This document shows positions 6,325 to 12,566 of a stretch of DNA of 15,623 nucleotides, piece after piece. The notes below the pieces were generated by a model. It was not told the DNA's origin and did not search any database. It saw nothing but the letters and a program-made list of their open reading frames with translations. The position numbers and the translations under genes are program-made. Source of the DNA: Candidatus Manganitrophaceae bacterium (GTDB taxonomy: Bacteria > Nitrospirota > Nitrospiria > SBBL01 > Manganitrophaceae); the NCBI GenBank assembly GCA_004297235.1, contig SCUR01000421.1:1-15623 (forward strand). Reading direction: 5' to 3'. How positions within the stretch are numbered: position 1 is the stretch's first letter; the number at the start of each line of letters is the position of its first letter.

Positions 6325-6843
6325 TTACCGAAGCCATCCCGGCGGCACGCCGGCTTTGCGGGCTTCATCGGGAAGAACGATTTCGAGCATCTCTTGGGCC
6401 TGTCTTACCTCCTGTTTGTATTTTTCGACTTCCTGACGCAGTCTGTTCGTCTCGGCGGTTCTGTAGGAGGGGGCTTCTTGATCGAATTGAAGCCGGCCGA
6501 GTTTTTCCTCCGCTTCCGACAGCTTTAAGGCCGCCTCCTCCTTTCGGGATCGCCACGTTTGAATCTGCTCTCTCCACCACGGCTCATCACGTCCCTCGCT
6601 ATCGGTCTGAGGAAGCAGGTCGAACGAGTCGAGCGGGGCGATCGGCTCTTCCTGCGTCGGCTGATCGGGGATGGAAAGCACCTCCGCGCGGTTTCGATAG
6701 GCCGGCGGGATCTTCGAGGGATTGTCGGTAAAGTGGGGGGTGCCGTCTTGATCCAGCCATCGAAAGATCTCACCCGACCAGGCCGAGGGTTCCGCCTGCG
6801 TGAGCAACAACATCGTTAAAATGAATAAATTTTTTGAAGCCAT
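6325..6843 (-). CDS. Exported DUF4124 protein with C-terminal coiled coil
   Basis: A 172-residue exported protein of unknown function. A signal peptide covers about residues 1-23. It is followed by a DUF4124 domain (EIFRWLDQDGTPHFTDNPS, then PPAYR), a short module common in Gram-negative envelope proteins. A disordered Pro/Glu-rich part comes next and then a coiled coil (about 90-155) rich in Glu, Lys, Arg and Gln. The C-terminus is PPGWLR. The start has a strong GGGAGG site and a good promoter at 6877-6905. It converges on the tRNA-Val gene, ending 46 bases from it, with no recognisable terminator between. Confidence 0.8.
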   Translation of the reverse strand: MASKNLFILTMLLLTQAEPSAWSGEIFRWLDQDGTPHFTDNPSKIPPAYRNRAEVLSIPDQPTQEEPIAPLDSFDLLPQTDSEGRDEPWWREQIQTWRSRKEEAALKLSEAEEKLGRLQFDQEAPSYRTAETNRLRQEVEKYKQEVRQAQEMLEIVLPDEARKAGVPPGWLR

Positions 6844-6876
6844 TCTCCCTCCCTCTCATCGAACGACACTTTGATT

Positions 6877-6905
6877 AAGATAGCCGATCGACCCGATCTT
6901 GACAA
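6877..6905 (-). promoter_or_regulatory. Promoter of the DUF4124 gene
   Basis: On the minus strand, TTGTCA (6900-6905), a 17-base spacer and TATCTT (6877-6882). The start would fall near 6870, about 27 bases before the ATG. Confidence 0.6.
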
Positions 6906-6960
6906 GAAACAATAGAACGATTCCTGGGGGATGGGTCATCATCCGATGGGATGAGAGCGG

Positions 6961-6977
6961 TTTTTGATTCGGCGGTT
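6961..6977 (+). repeat. 17-base direct repeat, copy 2 (upstream of M48 peptidase)
   Basis: Identical to 6143-6159. Here TTGATT (6964-6969), part of the repeat, could act as a -35 with TACTAT (6988-6993) after an 18-base spacer, a weak promoter for the M48 gene. Confidence 0.75.
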
Positions 6978-6993
6978 TTGCTTATGTTACTAT
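6964..6993 (+). promoter_or_regulatory. Possible weak promoter of the M48 peptidase gene
   Basis: TTGATT-N18-TACTAT, each hexamer matching consensus at 4 of 6. TATAAA at 6991-6996 is an alternative -10 but has no good -35. Confidence 0.3.
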
Positions 6994-7041
6994 AAAAGTA
7001 CGATTCATCCTCAGCAAAAAACAACGAGCAGGGTTGATACT

Positions 7042-7851
7042 ATGAAATTTGTGAATGGAATCCGGAAACAGCTTTTTCTCCTGGTGCTCCTCTCCTTTCT
7101 CGCGGCATGTCGGTCGACTCCGGTGACCGGCCGAGAACAACTGATCTTGGTGCCGGAGTCTCAAGAGATCGCGATGGGATTGACCTCTTATCAGGAGATT
7201 CTATCGAAGTCGAAACTCTCTAATGATTCGGAGAAGGTGGCGTTGGTGCGCCGCGTCGGCGAGCGGATTGCAGCGGTGGCCAATAAGCCCGATTACAAGT
7301 GGGAGTTCAATCTGATCGAAGATGATAAGACGGTCAACGCCTTCTGTCTGCCGGGAGGCAAGGTGGCGGTCTACACCGGGATCCTTCCCGTCACGCAGAA
7401 TGAGGCCGGCCTGGCGACGGTGATGGCACATGAGGTCGCCCATGCCATCGCCCGCCACGGCGGCGAGCGGATGACCACCGGTTTATTGGCGCAGATGGGG
7501 TTGGTGGCGCTGGATGTCGGGCTGGCGGTCAAGAACCAAGATCCGGGAATGATCAAAGCACTGACGGCGGCATACGGCGCGGCCGCGCAGGTGGGGGTGA
7601 TCCTGCCGTTCAGTCGGAAGCAGGAATCGGAAGCGGATCATATCGGTCTGATCTACATGTCCAAAGCGGGTTATGACCCGCAAGAGGCACTTCATTTTTG
7701 GGAGAGAATGGCCCAGCTTCCTAAACAAAAGGCGCCGGAGTTTCTCTCCACCCATCCAAGCGATGAGAAACGGGTTCGGCAGATTGCGAAATGGATGCCG
7801 GAGGCGGAGAAGGAGTATCACGCGAGTCGAATCGGGCAAGGGGGAAAATAG
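7042..7851 (+). CDS. M48 family metalloprotease, lipoprotein (LoiP/YggG-like)
   Basis: A 269-residue zinc protease of the M48 family. The start ATG 7042 gives a lipoprotein signal with lipobox LAAC, lipidated Cys23; the frame upstream to 6964 lies over the promoter region and is not used. The zinc motif is HEVAH (His130, Glu131, His134) with the third ligand Glu195 in ESEAD (Asp199). The Phe-Ser-Arg-Lys segment before it and the late SThPS segment (LSTHPSDEKR) are typical of the group. Such lipoproteins act in the periplasm on misfolded or unassembled outer-membrane proteins. Its 3' end is only 15 bases from the convergent TPR gene. A ribosome site is weak (CAGGGT). Confidence 0.9.
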   Translation: MKFVNGIRKQLFLLVLLSFLAACRSTPVTGREQLILVPESQEIAMGLTSYQEILSKSKLSNDSEKVALVRRVGERIAAVANKPDYKWEFNLIEDDKTVNAFCLPGGKVAVYTGILPVTQNEAGLATVMAHEVAHAIARHGGERMTTGLLAQMGLVALDVGLAVKNQDPGMIKALTAAYGAAAQVGVILPFSRKQESEADHIGLIYMSKAGYDPQEALHFWERMAQLPKQKAPEFLSTHPSDEKRVRQIAKWMPEAEKEYHASRIGQGGK

Positions 7852-7866
7852 ATCGTTGCGGATTTT

Positions 7867-9054
7867 CTAGGAAGGGGCCGTTTCCGGACGGCAAATCCGT
7901 TTTTCCCTGTCGGCATCGGCGGTCGACTCAAGCTGCGTATAGGCCTTCGCCAAGAGACAGTGGGTCTCATTTAAGTCCGGCTTGAGTTTAAGGGCCTGCT
8001 CCAACTCGAGAACGGCCTGCTCATAAAGGTCGACCGTCAGATAGGCTTTGCCCAATCCCAGATGACCCTCCGCCGATTCGGCTTTTCTCTTGAGCAGCTT
8101 CTGATAAGCACTGATCGATTCCTGGGTCCGGCCCTGCTTCAAGTAGGCCTCTCCCAACTTCACATAAAGCGAAGCATTGTCCGGGGCAATTCCCACCGCG
8201 CGTTTAATCGCCAAAATACCCTGATCGGCCTGTCCTTTCTTGAAGTAAACATCGGCCAGCCCTTCATAGGCCCGCGCATTCTGAGAGGTCAACTTCGTCG
8301 CCGTTTGGAACGCTTCGAAGGCCAGGTCGACCTCCTCTTTCTTAAGATAGCTCTCTCCCAGGAGGACGTGAAGATCGATGTCCCGCGGTTTCTTAGAAAG
8401 GGCCTCTTGAAACGATCTGATGGCCTCATCCCATAATTCTTTGCTTTTATAGAATTCTCCCATGCCGCGGTAAGCCCGCGCATATTCTTCTTTCGAGGGT
8501 GTCGGCATCGCGGTCCGGGCGACTCCATCAAGGACCGTCTCGATGATCTGCTTCTGGTTTTCGTAAAAAGGAGCTGGGAACTCAAAGTGAAGTTGGACCA
8601 GATTGAGTCCAATCGCAATAGTATAGGAGTGAAAGATCTTCGCAATTCCGTCTCGCTGACCCATCCAAACCGATTCTCCCCATGTTTCTCCCTTTCGCTC
8701 GAGGGTGCCTGTAGAAATCGTCTCAAAATGGGAGATCTGATTCTGAGAGAATTCTTGGAGCCTTTGGGGAAGCGGAAGGAGGGTCTCCGCCTTTCGGTAG
8801 TCCTCTAGAGAGGGAATGTTTCTCCTGAGAATCGCGGTGAGACGGGCGATCGTCGTCCCGGAGGGATTCAGATCGGCGACGAACAGCGTGTTTTTTGAAG
8901 AGGAGAGGCGCCATTGCGGTGGAAAGGTGATCGCGATGCCGGCTTCCTTTGATTTGAAAAGATGTTTCTGCTCATCAATTAAATTGGGTTTGGAAAAGCA
9001 TCCGGCCAGAAGAAGGACGACGCAAATCAAGGCCATGCTGAAGCGCTTGTTCAT
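7867..9054 (-). CDS. TPR-repeat lipoprotein
   Basis: A 395-residue envelope protein. Lipobox LLAGC gives lipidated Cys19. Residues about 30-185 form a beta-rich domain resembling small stress-type lipoprotein domains (GIAITFPPQWRLS... through FPAPFY), of unknown role. From about 190 to 385 there are five clear TPR units and a partial sixth, with the usual Gly-x-x-Tyr, Ala-x-x and Pro spacing (for instance GLGKAYLTVDLYEQAV and EQALKLKPD). TPRs bind partner proteins, so it may be a scaffold or assembly factor in the inner or outer membrane. The start ATG has AGGA eight bases away, within a small palindrome. No partner can be named from the neighbours. Confidence 0.85.
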   Translation of the reverse strand: MNKRFSMALICVVLLLAGCFSKPNLIDEQKHLFKSKEAGIAITFPPQWRLSSSKNTLFVADLNPSGTTIARLTAILRRNIPSLEDYRKAETLLPLPQRLQEFSQNQISHFETISTGTLERKGETWGESVWMGQRDGIAKIFHSYTIAIGLNLVQLHFEFPAPFYENQKQIIETVLDGVARTAMPTPSKEEYARAYRGMGEFYKSKELWDEAIRSFQEALSKKPRDIDLHVLLGESYLKKEEVDLAFEAFQTATKLTSQNARAYEGLADVYFKKGQADQGILAIKRAVGIAPDNASLYVKLGEAYLKQGRTQESISAYQKLLKRKAESAEGHLGLGKAYLTVDLYEQAVLELEQALKLKPDLNETHCLLAKAYTQLESTADADREKRICRPETAPS

Positions 9055-9068
9055 CGCAGGTTCCTGCG
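9055..9068 (-). repeat. Palindrome over the TPR gene ribosome site
   Basis: CGCAGG and CCTGCG arms separated by two bases directly abut the ATG and include the AGGA ribosome site. It may be an operator, or a weak RNA fold limiting translation. Confidence 0.35.
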
Positions 9069-9101
9069 CTTTCTTGAGTGTGAGAGGATCATGATTCTTT
9101 T

Positions 9102-9130
9102 ATTGTAACAGAGGGTTGTCTTCCGGTCAG
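9102..9130 (-). promoter_or_regulatory. Promoter of the TPR lipoprotein gene
   Basis: On the minus strand, CTGACC (9125-9130), a 17-base spacer and TACAAT (9102-9107); the -10 matches 5 of 6. The leader would be about 40 bases long. Confidence 0.55.
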
Positions 9131-9146
9131 CCGGGTTCAAGCCATT

Positions 9147-9395
9147 TTATGGAAGATGTTGAATGGCCACCTCGAGAAAATCCCATAATACTTGACGCGT
9201 GGTTGCATGTGCGTGGGGATAACCTTTCCCGGTGAGCTTCTCATAAAGCGCCTTCACTTTTTCCTTTTTTGCTTGGATGTCGGGCAGCGCCAGGTGGGGT
9301 GACAGCGAAACCAAATCGGGGTATCCGTTGGGATCTTTTTTGATCAGAAGCGATTCCCCTTGGTCCGTTTGAATCCAGAGGCCGATCTCAGCCAT
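9147..9395 (-). CDS. Small soluble protein, function unknown
   Basis: An 82-residue protein. The ATG at 9393-9395 is chosen over longer frames because it follows GGAAGAAG and because the upstream stretch (to 9590) is Ser/Phe/Lys-rich and lies antiparallel-in-frame over the membrane-protein gene. The body starts MAEIGLW and has an acidic/basic mixed helix (about 45-60) and a Trp-containing end, WDFLEVAIQHLP. No domain is recognised. The start overlaps the upstream stop by eight bases (ATGGCTGA), so translation is coupled to the small membrane protein and the two probably work together. Confidence 0.65.
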   Translation of the reverse strand: MAEIGLWIQTDQGESLLIKKDPNGYPDLVSLSPHLALPDIQAKKEKVKALYEKLTGKGYPHAHATTRQVLWDFLEVAIQHLP

Positions 9396-9615
9396 TTTCT
9401 TCTTCCATTTTCTCTGAGGGGGGGGCTTCCCCTCTGTCGGTTTTCTTTGTTCTTTCTTCTTTGATCGGTCCAAGCGCATAGGAGATAAGGAGGAGGGAGC
9501 CGATGAAAAAAAGAAAGGCGAGAGGGAGCAGGTAAAAGGTAAAGCCAATGACAATGGAAAAAAACAATCCGAAGAGTCCGAGGAAAACAAGAAGGCAGCC
9601 TCCGATTCCCTTCAT
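9388..9615 (-). CDS. Small two-helix membrane protein, function unknown
   Basis: A 75-residue protein with two hydrophobic segments at about residues 7-28 and 30-49, mostly Leu, Phe, Ile and Gly, followed by a charged, Lys/Glu/Pro-rich tail on the cytoplasmic side. No motif beyond the helices is visible. The ribosome site is weak (GGAATA, near ten bases from ATG) and lies in the palindrome ATTCCGGAAT (9624-9633). It is the upstream member of a coupled pair with the 82-residue gene and follows the dksA-like gene by 82 bases, possibly as one transcript. Confidence 0.65.
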   Translation of the reverse strand: MKGIGGCLLVFLGLFGLFFSIVIGFTFYLLPLAFLFFIGSLLLISYALGPIKEERTKKTDRGEAPPSEKMEEENG

Positions 9616-9697
9616 GATCGGGTATTCCGGAATGGTTGCGCGATAAGAGGTCGAATCAGTCCGTTTGACGACATGCCAGGGGGAAGGAGGCGGTTTC

Positions 9698-10078
9698 CTA
9701 CTGCCTGATTTTTTCTTCCGCCTCTTGTTTGGTCTTGCAGTCGATGCAAAGGGTTGTGACAGGGCGCGCCTTCAATCGCTTCACCGAAATTTGCCCGCCG
9801 CATGATTCGCAGATTCCGAATGTGCCCTCGTTGATCCGATCGATGGCCTCATCAATTTTTTTAAGAAGCTTTTGCTCGCGTTCGCGGAGGCGGAGAATAA
9901 AATTTTGATCCGCTTCCGCAGAGGCTTGATCCCCCAAATCAGTCAGCGTTTCATTCCCTTGATTCAGGCCGTTTCCAAGAATAACGCCGGCATCGGCCAG
10001 CAAGGCTTCCTTCTGTTTTTCGAGATCCTTCTTGATCTCTTCGTAGGGATTTGCCTTTTCTTTTTTCTTCGTTTTCAT
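9698..10078 (-). CDS. dksA: DksA/TraR-family C4 zinc-finger transcription factor
   Basis: A 126-residue regulator. A Lys/Glu-rich start leads into an antiparallel coiled coil (about 10-90) whose tip carries DLGDQA, matching the DxxDxA of DksA that reaches the RNA polymerase secondary channel. A four-cysteine zinc finger follows: Cys-Glu-Ser-Cys, then Cys-Ile-Asp-Cys, with LKARPVTTLC between. Because all four cysteines and the acidic tip are present, ordinary DksA function (with ppGpp, changing rRNA and amino-acid promoters) is likely, though paralogues of this family vary. GAGAGGAA precedes the ATG and a strong promoter lies at 10145-10173. Confidence 0.85.
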   Translation of the reverse strand: MKTKKKEKANPYEEIKKDLEKQKEALLADAGVILGNGLNQGNETLTDLGDQASAEADQNFILRLREREQKLLKKIDEAIDRINEGTFGICESCGGQISVKRLKARPVTTLCIDCKTKQEAEEKIRQ

Positions 10079-10144
10079 CCGTTTGTTCCTCTCCGATCCG
10101 ATTGCCCTAAGCGCCTACAGCTTTAAAAAAGCAATTAGCAAAAT

Positions 10145-10173
10145 AGTATAACAAAGAAAGAAAAGTGCGTCAA
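10145..10173 (-). promoter_or_regulatory. Promoter of the dksA-like gene
   Basis: On the minus strand, TTGACG (10168-10173), a 17-base spacer and TATACT (10145-10150), each 5 of 6. The leader is about 60 bases. Confidence 0.7.
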
Positions 10174-10268
10174 ATATAAATTCTACGGCTCTCGAAGAAG
10201 GTGGCGGAAGACAATCAAGGTTGAAGGATAGGAGGGAGGGATCGGGATTGGGCGAAGAGGATGAGGAA

Positions 10269-11426
10269 TTAATGATCCTCTTCTTGAAGACGTTTAATTT
10301 CTTTCTTAATCTCAATCTCTGCAAGCGGGGGAATTACTTCCCAAGTAACCTTTTCGATGATCTCTTTTAATTCCGACTTCATGGACGACTGGAGCATTCC
10401 CGGAAGGACCTCCCAAACGACCTTCTCGACGATTTCAGCGATATTTTTTTGGAGTGCCTTATTGATCTGCGATGGATCAAGTGGGAGGGGAGGAGCAGGA
10501 GGAGGGATCGGGTGCGCGTCCGGCAAGGGAGGGGCTGCGTCGGACGCGGGGGAAATCGGCGCTTCCCTTTCTTCCAGGGGATTCGGTTGAATCGATGCTT
10601 CTTGCATCGGGTCTGCCAAAGAGGGCTCTGGGAAAATCCCGGGAAGAGACTCCTCCAACTCCAGAGGGGCCGGCTCTTCCATGGGAGGGGGTGGAGGGGA
10701 CGGAGTCGACTCCTGAAAATAATGGGTTTCTTCAAGAGATTCCGCACGGGACGCTTCGGCCGACTCCGCAGGCGCTGAAACCGGCTGCAAGGCGGCCGAA
10801 TCGGTGAAAAATTGGGTTTCTTCCCCCATTTCTTGAGATGCCGAATTTGAGTCGACGTCCGAGGGGGGGGGCGGAGGCTCTAGAATGGTCTGTTCGGCTT
10901 CAATTTTGGCTTGGGCCTCTTCCGTCAGACTGCCCGGACTCGACCACCCGAGGAGCTCTTCAATTTTCACCGCCTCATTCCCGGAATTTGAAAAATGTTC
11001 CGCAAGGCTCGGTTCCTCTTTCTTTTGAACGGCACCAAGATCCATCATCACCGTTTCGGAGGCGCCGGTCTGGCGCTTGACCTCCTGGATCAATTCTCTC
11101 GAATCGATCGGTTTTTTCAGAAAGGCTTGAATCCCTGCGGACTGAAGCTGGGCGGGGTCATAGCTTTCAGTCGAATTGATCAGAAGGACGATCGGGATCT
11201 CCAGGAGGCTTCCCCGTTGCCGGATCTTTTGAACGAAGGTATAGATGTTAATCCCCTCGAGATTAAAGTCGGCCAGGATCAAATCGGGTTGATTTTTAAA
11301 TGCGAGATCGAGGGCGGAGAGGCCGTTATCGATCGATGTGACATCATAACCCTCCTTCCGGAGGGTTAATTCGACCAGTTTTTGGACGGCCAGGTTATCA
11401 TCGATGAGGAGCACTCTTCGGGGCAT
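10269..11426 (-). CDS. Response regulator with Pro/Glu-rich linker and two C-terminal VxWEVxP modules
   Basis: A 385-residue protein. Residues 1-120 are a receiver domain with Asp9, Asp10, phospho-acceptor Asp53 and Lys104/Lys105 before Pro106; the usual Thr/Ser of the switch is replaced by LLINSTES. Residues about 125-320 form a low-complexity linker rich in Pro, Glu, Ala and Ser, including short repeats EETQFF and EETHYF. The end has two 24-residue amphipathic modules, VVWEVLP (336-342) and VTWEVIP (360-366). There is no DNA-binding or enzyme domain, so output is probably protein contact, as in gliding, chemosensory or polarity regulators. No histidine kinase is nearby. GGAGG precedes the ATG. 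Confidence 0.85.
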   Translation of the reverse strand: MPRRVLLIDDNLAVQKLVELTLRKEGYDVTSIDNGLSALDLAFKNQPDLILADFNLEGINIYTFVQKIRQRGSLLEIPIVLLINSTESYDPAQLQSAGIQAFLKKPIDSRELIQEVKRQTGASETVMMDLGAVQKKEEPSLAEHFSNSGNEAVKIEELLGWSSPGSLTEEAQAKIEAEQTILEPPPPPSDVDSNSASQEMGEETQFFTDSAALQPVSAPAESAEASRAESLEETHYFQESTPSPPPPPMEEPAPLELEESLPGIFPEPSLADPMQEASIQPNPLEEREAPISPASDAAPPLPDAHPIPPPAPPLPLDPSQINKALQKNIAEIVEKVVWEVLPGMLQSSMKSELKEIIEKVTWEVIPPLAEIEIKKEIKRLQEEDH

Positions 11427-11484
11427 CTCGCCTCCGGTTTAGGGATGTACGGGGTTCAGATTTCAGGGACGGAAAAACGACCAA

Positions 11485-11513
11485 AAGCTACCATGGGATC
11501 TTTTTTTTGTCAA
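11485..11513 (-). promoter_or_regulatory. Possible promoter of the response regulator gene
   Basis: On the minus strand, TTGACA (11508-11513), a 17-base spacer containing seven A's, and TAGCTT (11485-11490). The -35 is perfect; the -10 is weak. Confidence 0.45.
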
Positions 11514-11631
11514 GGAATCGGCTGATTTTGTCTAGGAAAAACGATCAATTCCGAGGAATTCATTTCGAGGATATTTACTTTTTCAGATGCAGGGATGAGG
11601 AGAGCCCAAACCGGCGAACGACTTCGTCGAC

Positions 11632-12420
11632 TTACGTCAAGGTTACAACGGGGCTGATGAAGTCTTGCCAGCCGAGATGGAGTTGAACTTCTCCGCCGGC
11701 CTCTTTTAAAACCTCTTCCGCCGCCTGGTAAGCGAGATGGGGAAGGTTGTTTTTCTGACTCAAGTGGGCCAAGAAGAGGGTCCTTAATTTGGGGTGTAGA
11801 AGGGATTGAAGCAGGGCACTGGAATCTTGGTTCGAGAGATGGCCCCGGTCGCTTGAGACTCTCTTCTGAAGATGCGGAGGATACGGCCCGTTGAGCAGCA
11901 TGTGGGGATCGTAATTCGATTCGAGAATCAGAAGATCGCACCCCTTCATTGCATCCAAAGAAGGGGTCAGGCAGCCGAGGTCGGTCACCATGCCGGCCTT
12001 GTGCCAGTCGGTTTGGATCGTATACCCGACCGGGTCGGCGGCGTCATGAGAGATGGGGAAGGGGTGGATATGGAAAGGACCGATCCAGAAAGGAGACCCC
12101 GTCTCGAAGAGATGGATCGACATCGGGAGTTTTCTCAAGCTCTTGGCCGCCCGGCGGGTTTCCTCGTTGGCATAGAGGGGAACGTTGTACTTCAGGGCGA
12201 GGGGACCGGCCCCGTGGATATGATCATGGTGTTCATGAGTAATGAGGACCGCTTTAATCTGACGGATGTCGACCTGAATGGCGCGAAGTCGGGAGACGAT
12301 CTGTCCCGCGGGGAGACCGGCATCGATCAAGATCCCCTCTCCCTCCCGCTTTCCATTCCCGGGGTGGCCGATATAGGCGGTATTCCCCCCGCTTCCGCTT
12401 CCCAATAGACAGACCCGCAA
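11632..12420 (-). CDS. Metallo-beta-lactamase-fold hydrolase (WalJ/YycJ type)
   Basis: A 262-residue cytoplasmic metallohydrolase. It begins MRVCLLGSGSGGN, the usual opening of the YycJ/WalJ group, and has THEHHDHIHG (the HxHxDH metal site), further ligands in SHDAADP and VTDLG, and the late GHLSNQDS and AHLS elements. The family is linked to DNA exonuclease activity and, in Firmicutes, to the WalKR locus; that context is absent here. The start is TTG (12418-12420): no in-frame ATG precedes it, the family begins at this residue, and GGAGGG lies upstream. It is downstream of the ribonucleotide reductase gene but has its own promoter at 12447-12475. Confidence 0.88.
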   Translation of the reverse strand: MRVCLLGSGSGGNTAYIGHPGNGKREGEGILIDAGLPAGQIVSRLRAIQVDIRQIKAVLITHEHHDHIHGAGPLALKYNVPLYANEETRRAAKSLRKLPMSIHLFETGSPFWIGPFHIHPFPISHDAADPVGYTIQTDWHKAGMVTDLGCLTPSLDAMKGCDLLILESNYDPHMLLNGPYPPHLQKRVSSDRGHLSNQDSSALLQSLLHPKLRTLFLAHLSQKNNLPHLAYQAAEEVLKEAGGEVQLHLGWQDFISPVVTLT

Positions 12421-12446
12421 CGCGATGACTCCCTCCGTTCTTGAGG

Positions 12447-12475
12447 AAGATAATGAATCGGCATCGGCTTGTCAA
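12447..12475 (-). promoter_or_regulatory. Promoter of the MBL-fold hydrolase gene
   Basis: On the minus strand, TTGACA (12470-12475), a 17-base spacer and TATCTT (12447-12452). A small palindrome, GTCAA-N7-TTGAC (12471-12487), overlaps the -35 and could be a protein site. Confidence 0.6.
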
Positions 12476-12524
12476 GGTGACGTTGACCGCGCTACGTATC
12501 CGTCGGTGGGGGGCATCGGCGGAT

Positions 12525-12539
12525 TCCTGCGAAGCAGGA
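12525..12539 (-). repeat. Short hairpin between the reductase and MBL genes
   Basis: Arms TCCTGC and GCAGGA around a 3-base loop lie 27 bases after the reductase stop (minus strand). No T-run follows, so termination here is unproven. Confidence 0.35.
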
Positions 12540-12566
12540 GCCGTACGGGGCCCGCAGATCAAAACA

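Noticed and set aside
9396..9590. N-terminal extension of the 82-residue gene
   Set aside because: It overlaps the coding sequence of the small membrane protein out of frame and has a Ser/Phe-then-Lys/Pro composition unlike a real protein.
10115..10324. Minus-strand frame of 69 codons with a hydrophobic end
   Set aside because: It overlaps the end of the response regulator gene out of frame and covers the dksA promoter; no ribosome site.
11547..11560. AATTCC-GA-GGAATT palindrome followed on the minus strand by five T's, as terminator of the MBL gene
   Set aside because: The loop is only two bases and the stem is AT-rich, so a stable terminator hairpin is doubtful.
11872..12408. Plus-strand frame of 178 codons
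   Set aside because: Antisense to the MBL-fold hydrolase, which has full metal motifs.
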